A stretch of DNA of 64,000 nt from Polyangium mundeleinium (GTDB lineage: Bacteria > Myxococcota_A > Polyangia > Polyangiales > Polyangiaceae). The notes under the pieces were generated by a model that made no database searches, was not told the origin of the DNA, and was given only the letters and a program-made list of their open reading frames with translations. Positions 37,062 to 45,444 of the stretch are shown one piece after another. The stretch covers positions 6,418,501 through 6,482,500 of the forward strand of contig NZ_JAQNDO010000001.1 of assembly GCF_028369105.1 (NCBI RefSeq), in the 5' to 3' direction. The translations under genes and the position numbers were made by a program. Numbering within the stretch: position 1 is the stretch's first letter; every line of letters starts with the position of its first letter.

Positions 37062-40000
37062 TTATACGCCGCCGCGCGTCGTGCGGCGGGGCTTCGGCGC
37101 TTTGGCCACCTTCGCGCCGAGCTTCGCGAAGGCCGCGCGCGTCTTCGGGCCGTAGGTGCCCGTGACCGGCACGCCGTGTTTGGCCTGGAACTTCTTCAGC
37201 GCCGCCTCGGTTTGCTCGCCGAACGTGCCCCGGTCCGCGTTCACCTGGGCCTTCGTCATGTGACCGAGCCTCACCAGCGCATTCTGGAGCTGCGTCACGG
37301 CCTCACTCTTGACGCAGCGTTTCATGCCTGTCCCCGGGAGTGGCATCCCACGCAGCGGAGGTTTCGACGGCGCCGCCACCGTTTCGTTCGTCATGTCCTC
37401 TCTCTCCGAATCGAGCATGATGGTCGCGTCGCTCGTCTCGTCCCCCGCGACGGTGGTCGTGGTGGCGCCTCTGCCTCCCGCCGAAAATGCCTCCACCCCG
37501 TAACGCCCCGACCTCGTGATCGGCAGCGTGAAGGAGCCGTCCTCCGCCGAGATCGCTGCGACCTCGGGATAAGGCGCGTCGCCTGCGCTGATCGCGACGG
37601 TGGCGCCGGCGATGGGGCGTCGTACACGGTCGATGACCCGGCCCCTGAGCATCGTCGCCGTACGCTCCCGCGGCCGTTCCCCTGCGCTCTCCGTCGCGGG
37701 CGCCTCTTCTCTGCGCGGCGCGCGTCGCCTCCGCGGATTCGGCGCCTCCGCCTCCGCCGCCCATTTCGTCAGGTTGCGGAGCACCTCGGCGGTGATCCGC
37801 GTCCCCGAGTTGAACTTCACGCTGGGCGTGGTGCCGTTCGTGTGGATCGCCGTCACGATGCGCTTCCCATTCGGGAGCGTGACCCACACCGGGCTGCCGC
37901 TCTGACCGCCGAACGTATCGATGTCGTACTGGACCCGCCGCGTCCCGATGTTCTGGAGCTTTCGCGCGTGGAAGAAGAGGCGCCGGCCGAGCTCTCGATC
38001 CGAAGGGTACCCCGCGATGTTCGCGAGGACGCCCTCGAGCTCCGCGTTCGAGGCCGGCATGGGCACGAAGAAGCCACTTTCGAGCCTGATGGGCTCGTCG
38101 AGCAGGATGACGCCGTAATCGTACTCCGACGACTTGTCCTTGATCCACTCCTCCGCGGCGTGGAACTTCTTCCCCACCACCGAGCCGAACGGCCTCGCGT
38201 CGGAATCAAGCGCCGGGGTGACCTCCACGGATTTCATGAAGCCTCCGAAGGCGTGGGAATAGACGCAATGCCCCGCCGTGAGGACGGTGCGCGGATTGAT
38301 GAGGCAGCCCGTGCCAATGAACCGCTTTCCATCGGCGCTGGTCATGCGCAACGAGCATATCGCGCGCCAGGGCAGCGCCGTCGTCGGGGTGATGAGCCGC
38401 CGATCGTCGACGCCGCCGACGATGCTCTCGGTCGCCGTGATGGGGGCCAGGTAGGCTGGGTCGAACAGGGTCTCCGGCTCGGCCGCGGCCTCGATCGCGA
38501 GCGTGGCTTCCTCCCCCGTGGGCTTGGCGGGGCGGGCGGGGCGCAGGACAGGGTCGGAGGGCGCAGCGCCCGTTTCGAGCCCGTGCTCGAGCTCGGCGGC
38601 GACCCCGCCGGCGCGCCGATACCCAGGTACGAACTCCAGGACTCCCTCCAAGGGAGCGACGTTGGTCTCCTCCCCCCGCTCCCCGGCAAACCCGACGTTG
38701 GTCTCGTCCCCGTGCTCCGGGGCAGACCCGACGCACGGCCCGGAAGCGACCGGCTTTCCACGTGCGCGCGATTCTGTCTCCTCCATGTCCACCTCGTCCA
38801 TATCCACCTCGTCCATATCCGCCTCGTCCATGTCCGCCTCGTCCATGTCCGCCTCGTCCATGTCCGCCGTTTCCGATCGCCTCGAGCCTCTCGGCGGGCT
38901 CGCGTCGTTGATGTGACCGCAGGACACGTTCACGGCCGGCTCGCCCTTGTCGAAGCGGATCGTCGTGAGCCCGTTCTTGTCGGTCCGCGCCCAGCGCAGG
39001 TCGCGCTTGGCGCGTGTCCTCTTCATGAGATCGATCGTCCTCGCGTTCGGGTGCCGGCTGCTCTTTTCGCCGGCGCATATGCCGAGCAATCGGGGATTCC
39101 CCATGAGCTCGAGGAGCTCTGCGCTGATTCCGTTGTCGCTCCCGTGATGCGACAGCTTCACGAAGTCGTAGGGCGCGTCCTTCCGGATGGCCCCGAGGAT
39201 CTTCTTCATCCCAGCGAGCACCGTGGGGTCCGTGGTTTGCGGATCCGCGAGCTGCATATCCCCGGTGAACAGGAACTTCTTGCCTTGATATGCGAAGACC
39301 AGCACCGAGCTCTGGAGGTTCACGAACTTCGATACGCGGGGAATTCCCGCCTCCTCGCCCCCCCCGGCCTCCTCGTCCGCGGAGGCGAAACGCGAGGCGA
39401 ACCTACGGTAAACCTCGAGCTCACGCGCCTCTTTGGCCTCGTCAGCCTCCTCGTCGGGGCTCTCGGTGCTCTCGGCCGCGAGCACTTTCTCGATTTCGAC
39501 GCTCATCGTCTCCAGACCCCCGGAGATGCCCTCCGCGCAGGCGGCGACGTGTTTTCGGGTCGGGCCGAGGAGCTTCAGGGAAACCCCGCGGCGCGCGAGC
39601 GCCTCCACGAGCGGCCGGACCGCAGGGTCGTCGCTCCCCAAAAACGGAATGACCCGCGTTCCTTTGCGGGCCAGCGTATTCAGCATCTCGCGGTACTCGT
39701 CATCCATGCGCTGTGCCGCTTCGAGGAACGCGCTCTCCTCGCCGGCGTCGTCGAACTCTTGCGGCTCCTCGCGCAGGGCCGCCGCGATCCGGAGCGCGGA
39801 GGGCGATACCTCCGGCGCCGCGCGTTCCCTGCCCACTTTGCCCCAGCCGAGCTCCGGATGCGCCACGAGCGCCCACTCGGCGACGAGGTGCCCGTCGCGC
39901 ACGAGCCGCGGCAGGCACCCGATGTGATCCTGATGCGCATGAGAGACGATGAGGAGGGTCACCACGGATGCGCGACCTCGCTGCGGCAGGAGCGGCTTGA

Positions 40001-40214
40001 TCTGCTCCTGAATCGAGAGGTGTCCGTCTTTCCGCCGGTGATTGGCGGGGTGGGCCCCGTCGATCATGATGGAGATGTCGCCGAAGCGGCAGAGCACTGC
40101 ATCGCCGTAGGGTTGTTCCCCTACGTCGAGCAACGTGAGCATGAACGGCGCCTCGGCGGAAAGGGCGGGGCGCGCCTCGGTCCCGCCCACGTCCTCGCGT
40201 GTTTTACGGCCCAT
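37062..40214 (-). CDS. MBL-fold / V8-like protease / beta domain / PG-binding fusion
   Basis: 1050 residues from ATG 40214, chosen because GGAGGT sits 6 bases upstream; ATG 40220 directly abuts it. No signal peptide. A ComEC-like metallo-beta-lactamase domain (20-430) has HAHQDH (His92, His94, Asp96, His97), FTGDMQLAD (316-324) and LSHHGSDNG (354-362). An acidic ADMDE repeat (about 450-480) follows, then a V8-like protease (610-830) with His649, Asp699 and Ser772 (GGQSGSPVW), a carboxypeptidase-regulatory-like domain (855-935) and a PG-binding domain (970-1035, QTEAALKKFQAKHGVPVTG). Hydrolase, protease and wall-binding modules are all intact. The protease and beta domain resemble those at 32903-34927. 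Confidence 0.88.
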   Translation of the reverse strand: MGRKTREDVGGTEARPALSAEAPFMLTLLDVGEQPYGDAVLCRFGDISIMIDGAHPANHRRKDGHLSIQEQIKPLLPQRGRASVVTLLIVSHAHQDHIGCLPRLVRDGHLVAEWALVAHPELGWGKVGRERAAPEVSPSALRIAAALREEPQEFDDAGEESAFLEAAQRMDDEYREMLNTLARKGTRVIPFLGSDDPAVRPLVEALARRGVSLKLLGPTRKHVAACAEGISGGLETMSVEIEKVLAAESTESPDEEADEAKEARELEVYRRFASRFASADEEAGGGEEAGIPRVSKFVNLQSSVLVFAYQGKKFLFTGDMQLADPQTTDPTVLAGMKKILGAIRKDAPYDFVKLSHHGSDNGISAELLELMGNPRLLGICAGEKSSRHPNARTIDLMKRTRAKRDLRWARTDKNGLTTIRFDKGEPAVNVSCGHINDASPPRGSRRSETADMDEADMDEADMDEADMDEVDMDEVDMEETESRARGKPVASGPCVGSAPEHGDETNVGFAGERGEETNVAPLEGVLEFVPGYRRAGGVAAELEHGLETGAAPSDPVLRPARPAKPTGEEATLAIEAAAEPETLFDPAYLAPITATESIVGGVDDRRLITPTTALPWRAICSLRMTSADGKRFIGTGCLINPRTVLTAGHCVYSHAFGGFMKSVEVTPALDSDARPFGSVVGKKFHAAEEWIKDKSSEYDYGVILLDEPIRLESGFFVPMPASNAELEGVLANIAGYPSDRELGRRLFFHARKLQNIGTRRVQYDIDTFGGQSGSPVWVTLPNGKRIVTAIHTNGTTPSVKFNSGTRITAEVLRNLTKWAAEAEAPNPRRRRAPRREEAPATESAGERPRERTATMLRGRVIDRVRRPIAGATVAISAGDAPYPEVAAISAEDGSFTLPITRSGRYGVEAFSAGGRGATTTTVAGDETSDATIMLDSEREDMTNETVAAPSKPPLRGMPLPGTGMKRCVKSEAVTQLQNALVRLGHMTKAQVNADRGTFGEQTEAALKKFQAKHGVPVTGTYGPKTRAAFAKLGAKVAKAPKPRRTTRGGV
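38778..38867 (-). repeat. 15-bp coding repeat (ADMDE linker)
   Basis: Six tandem 15-bp units inside the MBL-protease gene encode ADMDE four times, then VDMDE and VDMEE. The first units are identical, so the array is recent or actively homogenised. It makes a highly acidic linker between the MBL and protease domains. Confidence 0.85.
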
Positions 40215-40492
40215 GGTCATACCTCCACGTGATGCACATCGGGCGTTCGTATCGCCGCCGCGAAATGCTCTTCTCATTTCATTGGAGAGCCTGCCCGACG
40301 CCGCAAGAACCTAACGCGTGGCGATCGTGTTCGTGCACCGATCCGTTGCCACGTGAAACCCAGACGCCATATTGACAGAGGAGCCGAGGTCGAGGCGGAC
40401 GTCGACCCGAGCGGGAACCGGTGGCGGGCTGTTCGACGCGCCGCCACCAGCTCACTCGTCCATTGGCACGGAGAAGGCGAAGGAGAGCTGCG

Positions 40493-40534
40493 ATGCCAGC
40501 TTGGAAGCGAATGAAGGAGAACCCCGATGCCTAG
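40493..40534 (+). CDS. 13-residue leader reading frame
   Basis: A short frame (MPAWKRMKENPDA) starts at ATG 40493 with a good Shine-Dalgarno (AAGGAGAG) and ends at TAG 40534, 8 bases inside the dual-M15 gene that starts at 40527. Such an arrangement would couple translation. It may also be chance. The 312 bp between 40214 and 40527 hold no larger gene; a TTGACA sequence is at 40373 without a convincing -10. Confidence 0.3.
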   Translation: MPAWKRMKENPDA

Positions 40535-41696
40535 CCCGAACCCTTCCGCGATCACCAATCCAATGTGGAACTTCTGGCTTGCGTTCAAGGCCCTGGAGCC
40601 CTCCGTAAGGATGGGCGGGATCTACGCCAACAAGCCCGGGTACCACAACAAGCGCTCCAACCTCCCCAAAAGTGACTACTCCGTCCGGTTGGCTGCCGAC
40701 AAGACCGGCCCGAACCATGCCGCTGCCATCGACCTCTCCCTTCCACCTGCGAAGATGAAGGTCTACTCCAGCCGGCTGCTGAAGTCCGGCAAGGACATGA
40801 AAGACGAGCGAGGCAACTACCTCCGGGAGTTCTACGGCACCATCAACGGCCGAAGCGTCGTGGGCTGGGACTTCCAGTCCGTCACCGCGTCAACCTCTGA
40901 CACCACTCATCTCTGGCACATACACCTCTCCTTCCTCCGGAAGTACCTCAACGACCCCAAGGCGTTCCGTGCGGTCATGAGCATCCTCCGAGGCGAGAGC
41001 GTGGCGAGCTGGCGTGCGAAGGAGAAGGCGCTCCAGGCTCGCGGGAAGCCTCCGGGGAAACGCGTCGCCCCGCCCAAGCGTGCGACGGCGGAGGCGAAGC
41101 TCGCGCCGGCCCCGATTCCCGAGAGCGACGCGAGGCTTGCGGCGAAGCGCGTCCCCCCGGCCAAGCGTGCGGCGGCGAAGGCGAAGTTCAAGCCGGTCCC
41201 GATCCCCGGGGGCAACGCGAAGGCGTGGCCGAAGCCCACCACTCGGGCACAGAAGACCCAGGCCGTGGCAGCGATTCTGCAACGGTTCGTCGAGCGATAC
41301 TACCCGAAGGCTGCGGAGCTGAGAATCACCTCGGCCCAGCGGGACCGGGAAGACAAGGGCGGGACGTGGTCACACCACAACGGTCAGGTGTACAAGAACA
41401 GCCCGACAGCGGCCGTGGACTTCGCCCAGCGGACGGGGTCCTTCCCCGGCCCCGCAGCGAGCACGAAGATGCGGGACTTCGCGAAGTGGTGGTTCGATAA
41501 CTTCGGGGACCTCACCGTCGAGATGCTGCATTCGACGCCGTTCTCTACCGACAAGGGATTCTTTGTCAAGAATCAGAAGAAGTCGGGCGGGTTCGACGCC
41601 CACCACGTCAACCACGTACACATAGCGATGAGCAGGCATCTGCTGGTTCTCGCCGAGAATAGAGCGGCAAGGAAGTGGCCAGCCAGGAAGCCGTGA
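40527..41696 (+). CDS. Protein with two M15-like peptidase domains
   Basis: 389 residues from ATG 40527 (AAGGAG Shine-Dalgarno). No signal peptide. The N-terminal domain (1-160) has NHAAAIDLS (His64, Asp69) and HLWHIHLSF (His128, His131, His133). The C-terminal domain (240-389) has SHHNGQVYKNSPTAAVDFAQ (His283/His284, Asp298) and VNHVHIAM (His363, His365). Both fit the His...Asp...His zinc pattern of M15/D-Ala-D-Ala peptidase-like enzymes. The linker holds two imperfect copies of a 28-residue Lys/Ala/Pro repeat (AKRV-PPAKRA-type). Phage- and actinobacteria-like peptidases have similar modules, so transfer is possible. It sits at the end of the wall-lytic cluster. Confidence 0.75.
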   Translation: MPSPNPSAITNPMWNFWLAFKALEPSVRMGGIYANKPGYHNKRSNLPKSDYSVRLAADKTGPNHAAAIDLSLPPAKMKVYSSRLLKSGKDMKDERGNYLREFYGTINGRSVVGWDFQSVTASTSDTTHLWHIHLSFLRKYLNDPKAFRAVMSILRGESVASWRAKEKALQARGKPPGKRVAPPKRATAEAKLAPAPIPESDARLAAKRVPPAKRAAAKAKFKPVPIPGGNAKAWPKPTTRAQKTQAVAAILQRFVERYYPKAAELRITSAQRDREDKGGTWSHHNGQVYKNSPTAAVDFAQRTGSFPGPAASTKMRDFAKWWFDNFGDLTVEMLHSTPFSTDKGFFVKNQKKSGGFDAHHVNHVHIAMSRHLLVLAENRAARKWPARKP

Positions 41697-41738
41697 GAGG
41701 GCCTGAGACGTATATCTGTTGTCGGCTGGGTCGTGGAG

Positions 41739-41936
41739 ATGACCCGCGACGGCGAAAGCGAGCCCGCTCTGGTGGGCCCGTGGACAATGGGGCGCGGATG
41801 CAGGTCGACCTCGACGTGGTGCCCGATGAGGACGATCCCCACGCGATCCTGACCTTGCGAGACCGCTCTGGGGCGGTGACACGGTCGGCGCTGCCGATGG
41901 TATCGGGCGTAAGGGATGCCGGCCGCGCCTTGAACG
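41739..41936 (+). pseudogene. Possible decayed gene fragment
   Basis: ATG 41739 with GGAG directly upstream opens MTRDGESEPALVGPWTMGRG. A +1 shift then reads MQVDLDVVPDEDDPHAILTL and continues RDRSGAVTRSALPMVSGVRDAGRALN, after which coding character stops. The acidic Val/Asp-rich beta-strand pattern resembles beta domains of contractile-tail or T6SS-associated spike proteins, but this is weak. It may be a remnant related to the neighbouring cluster. Confidence 0.25.
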
Positions 41937-42214
41937 GAATTTCCGGAGCCTCCTCGCACGGGGCCCCCCGCTTCGGAGGGCCCGCCAGGATCACCGCCGC
42001 TTCATGGCGCGAAGCAACTTGCCGACGGCATGGTGCGCAGCCCGCGCAGCGGTCGTGCTTTCGTCGGTATCCGAAAGCGGAGTGGCACCAACGCGCGCCA
42101 ACGGGGTCGATCCGTCATCAGCAGGACGCGGATCCAGCGGGTTACGCCGGGTCAGGGGTGCCGGAATCCGAAGCGGAGGCGGAGGCGGCAACGCATCCGC
42201 CGAGGGCGCGACGT

Positions 42215-42277
42215 GCCTTGCACGCGCGCAAATCGCCCGATCGCCGTCGCTCGGTGGGTGTTGCACGCGTGCAAGGC
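42215..42277. promoter_or_regulatory. Paired 14-bp palindromes (operator-like)
   Basis: TTGCACGCGCGCAA (42218-42231, one mismatch from palindromic) and TTGCACGCGTGCAA (42261-42274, perfect) are 43 bp apart, close to four helical turns. The outer 12-bp arms (42215-42226 and 42266-42277) also form an inverted repeat. The layout suits two dimers on one face of the DNA. The nearest minus-strand gene start is far away (45320), so the target is unclear. Confidence 0.4.
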
Positions 42278-42584
42278 GCCCCAAACGACCTGCCGTCACA
42301 GCCGCGGTGGCTCCCGTGCATCCCACACTGTGCACGTGTCACGGGCGCCTTCGCGTCGGTGCAAGGACGAGCGCGCAGGCGTCTGCGCTCCATTTGCGTT
42401 GGCGCAGCCGTGGCTGACCCAGCGGCCGGACGAGCTGCGTGATCTCCGCCTCACCACGGACATCACCGACCTCATTCTTGGCTACCTGGGGCGCCTGCGC
42501 GAACGGCACGTCGCCGAGCACGACGCGCCCGTGGCGCCCGGCTGATCCCGCATGCGAATCGCAGCCCTTCGTCGGCTGCCCCCC

Positions 42585-45320
42585 TCAAAGCCCCTGCGGC
42601 GCAATGTAAACGGCCGTCGCCGGATCGAGGAGATATCCGCCCTGGCCTGTCATCAGGACATCGCGGAGCCCGAGCTTGCGGAGCGTCGCGAGTGCCACGC
42701 GCACGCGGTTTGCTGCGGCATCTGCGCCGATGCGCTCCCCGGGCCAGCCGGCGCGGATGATCTCGTCGAGCGGTAGCGTTTGTCCAGGCGCGGAGGCTCG
42801 TAGCTTTGCGAGGGCGAGCAGGATGCGGCGCAGCGGCGCGCGGCTCGACAGGTCTACGGATGCGCGTGCCCCTGGCAGCCGCAGCCGTGCCCCCTCGTCG
42901 GAGACGACCAGCGCCTCCGTGGGCGCCGCGAGCCCGTGCTGGCCGGCTGCGAGCAGGATCCGGAGTGCGAACCGCACGTCGTCGTTCGAACGCCCGCGCG
43001 CGAGTGCGCGCGCCTCCTCCAGCAGCCGCGCTCGATCGGGCTCGCTCGCCTTTGCCAGCGCGACGTGGGCTTCGTGAATTGCGACGGTCGCTTGCAAGGC
43101 TGGTTCGCTCTTGCATGCGGCGGCTGCGCGTTGTGCTTTCGCGAGCCACTGCGCGGAGGCCTCGGGATCCCCTTCTTCGGACCACACCGACGCGAGACAC
43201 CCGGCGATCAGCGCCTCGTACCGGTGAAACCCCGCTGCGCCCATCAGGTCGAACGAACGCATCAGCATCTTCGTCGCTTCGCCTGGCGAGCCTCGTTCGA
43301 GAAACGTCGTCCCGAGATAATAGAGCGCGCTCCCCTCGCGGTGACGGCTCCCGATCTCGTGGAACAAACGCACGGCGTGCGCGTGGCATGCGAGCGCCGC
43401 GTCGAGCTTCCCGCGCTCCTGAAACAGGATGCCCTGCGCGCTCAGGAGCGCGCCTTCGGCGTGTTTGTCGCCGCTCTGCCGCACGATCACGAGCCCCTCG
43501 TCGAGATGCGCGCCCGCCTCCGCGTAGCTCTCGCGAAAGAGGGCGATGACCGCCGTCTCGTACAGCACCCTCGGCAGCCGATCCTCGCAATCGGCATCAC
43601 GGTAGAGCGCGAGCGCTCGTTTTGCCTCGCGCTCGGCTGCGGCGAGATCCCCCTCGCGGCGGTGCGCGTGCCCGAGACATGCCCGGATCTCGGCCTCCCG
43701 CACGCGCCGCGACCGGCCCCCCGCTGCGCCCCCGAGGCATGCGAGACCTCGCACGAAATGCGCGCGCGCCTCGACTGTGCGGCCGAGCGTCTCGACGCTC
43801 TCCCCGAGGTGCGTGCAGGCGAGCGCCTCGAGCGCTGCATCTCCCCGCGCGCGGGCGAGCGCGAGGCCGGCTTCCAGATCGTCGACGGAGGTCTTCGGAT
43901 CGCCGAGCTCGCGCCGCGCGACGCCTCGCGCGACGAGGGCGGCCGCGAAATCCGGGGACTGCGCCCCGGCCGTGGTCGCCTGCGCCGCCGTGATCGCTCG
44001 GTCGAGCAGGACGAGCCGCAGCTCGAACAACCCTCGTGGCACGACGACTGGCTCGAGCGCGAGCGCGAGCCCGAGCGCGAGCGCGACGCCGTCTCCCTCG
44101 GGCGCGTGCTCCGCATCTTCGAGCGCGCGCGCGTGCGCCGCCACCATGTTGTCCATCTCGCGACCGAGCTTCTCCCGCGCGGCGCCGCCGAAGGCCGCCT
44201 CCTCGGCGAGCGCGCGGCCGAATTGCGCGAACCAGCGCGTGTGCTGGTCGGCCGTGCGTTCGAGCTCTCCCGGCCGCTTTTGCAGCTCCTCCGCGGCGAG
44301 CTCGCGGATCGCCTCGAAGAGCGAGAAACGCGCCTCGTCGCCCTCCGCGCGCATTCGTACGAGCGAGCGCGCGACGAGCCCCTCCAGCACCCCGAGCACG
44401 TCGGCGCCCGGCCGAGCGAGCACGCTCTCCGCCGCCTCCAGGGTAAAACCCCCGCGAAACACCGACGACGCCGCGAAACACGCGCGCTCGGCCTCGTCGA
44501 GCTGCACGAGCGAGTCCAGGATCGTGCGCCGCATCGACGAATGCCGCCCGTGGTCCTCGCGCCGGACCAGGAAATCGAGCGGCTCGGCCAGGCGGCTCCG
44601 GATCTGCCCCAGGCCGAGCAGCCGCACACGTGCTGCGCAGAGCTCGATCGCGAGCGGGATGCCGTCCGTCGCGCGCACGACGTCCCCGAGCGCCGCGAGC
44701 TCGGCCGGGCCCACATCGAAGCCCGGCCGCACCTCGCGCGCGCGGCTCAGGAAGAGCGCCACGCCTTCGGTCGCGAACAGCGCCTCGCGGCTCGCGCCGG
44801 GCTCCGGCACCCGGAGCGGCTCCAGCGGCACGAGGTGCTCGCCCGCGATGCCGAGCACGACCCGCGACGTCACCAGGATGCGCGCGTGCGGCGCGACCTT
44901 CATCCATGCGGCCACCACGCCGGCGGCCGCGGCCGCGATGTGCTCCACGTTGTCGAGGAGCAGGAGCACGCGGTTCTTCCGGGCGAGGGCCTGCCCGAGC
45001 GCCGCCACCACGGCGCTCTCCTCCGTCGTCCGTTCGAGCGCCACGCCCAGCACCGACGCCACGACGCGGCACATCGCCGCCACGTCGCCGGCGTCCGTCA
45101 GGTCGCAAAACCACACCCCGCCGCCGTGGGCCGCGTACGCCGCGCCATGCAATGCTGCGAATCGCGTCGCCACGCGCGTCTTGCCCATGCCTCCGGGCGC
45201 GACGATCGTCACGAGCCGCGCGCCCTCGTCGAACCGGTCGCGCAGGATCGCCATGTCCAAGGCGCGCCCCACGAACGACGACGGGCTCTCGTACACGTTC
45301 GTACGCGCCTTCGATTTCAT
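42585..45320 (-). CDS. STAND ATPase with TPR repeats and C-terminal winged helix
   Basis: 911 residues. An NB-ARC/STAND ATPase (about 12-300) has Walker A APGGMGKT (41-48), Walker B RVLLLLDNVEH (117-127) and the family motif VTSRVVLGIAGEHLVPLEPL plus GIPLAIELCAARVR. A winged-helix connector follows, then many TPR-like helices (about 430-800). The C-terminus (about 815-905) is an OmpR-type winged helix (PLRRILLALAKLR...LDEIIRAGWPGE...ANRVRVALATLRKLGL). In SARP/AfsR regulators the winged helix is N-terminal; here it is C-terminal. Probably a transcriptional regulator that opens with ligand or partner binding. No signal peptide. Confidence 0.88.
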   Translation of the reverse strand: MKSKARTNVYESPSSFVGRALDMAILRDRFDEGARLVTIVAPGGMGKTRVATRFAALHGAAYAAHGGGVWFCDLTDAGDVAAMCRVVASVLGVALERTTEESAVVAALGQALARKNRVLLLLDNVEHIAAAAAGVVAAWMKVAPHARILVTSRVVLGIAGEHLVPLEPLRVPEPGASREALFATEGVALFLSRAREVRPGFDVGPAELAALGDVVRATDGIPLAIELCAARVRLLGLGQIRSRLAEPLDFLVRREDHGRHSSMRRTILDSLVQLDEAERACFAASSVFRGGFTLEAAESVLARPGADVLGVLEGLVARSLVRMRAEGDEARFSLFEAIRELAAEELQKRPGELERTADQHTRWFAQFGRALAEEAAFGGAAREKLGREMDNMVAAHARALEDAEHAPEGDGVALALGLALALEPVVVPRGLFELRLVLLDRAITAAQATTAGAQSPDFAAALVARGVARRELGDPKTSVDDLEAGLALARARGDAALEALACTHLGESVETLGRTVEARAHFVRGLACLGGAAGGRSRRVREAEIRACLGHAHRREGDLAAAEREAKRALALYRDADCEDRLPRVLYETAVIALFRESYAEAGAHLDEGLVIVRQSGDKHAEGALLSAQGILFQERGKLDAALACHAHAVRLFHEIGSRHREGSALYYLGTTFLERGSPGEATKMLMRSFDLMGAAGFHRYEALIAGCLASVWSEEGDPEASAQWLAKAQRAAAACKSEPALQATVAIHEAHVALAKASEPDRARLLEEARALARGRSNDDVRFALRILLAAGQHGLAAPTEALVVSDEGARLRLPGARASVDLSSRAPLRRILLALAKLRASAPGQTLPLDEIIRAGWPGERIGADAAANRVRVALATLRKLGLRDVLMTGQGGYLLDPATAVYIAPQGL

Positions 45321-45444
45321 GGCGTGAAAGGATGCGAGAAAGGCGGCGTGACCGCCATGCTCGAGGCGACGCGGGCGATCGGGGACGCCGGCCGCGTCAC
45401 GCGTCGACGACCTCGTCGTCAGACGCGGCCGGCCGTCTTCGGGC

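Larger units (their letters stand above)
41697..42584. other. Gene-poor, decayed stretch
   Basis: 888 bp without a convincing intact gene. It contains a possible decayed fragment (41739-41936), an operator-like palindrome pair (42215-42277), and a plausible C-terminal coding tail ending at TGA 42545 (DELRDLRLTTDITDLILGYLGRLRERHVAEHD) whose upstream frame reads as low-complexity Arg/Ser. The longer open frames here are basic and repetitive and look like chance G/C-rich openings. Confidence 0.5.

Noticed and set aside
41675-42442. 255-residue open frame in the decayed stretch
   Set aside because: Only a short part looks coding; the rest is Arg/Ala/Ser-rich chance sequence and overlaps the M15 gene end.
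42030-42545. 171-residue plus-strand gene
   Set aside because: Only the last 45 residues look coding; the upstream part is low-complexity, so kept only as a note on the region.
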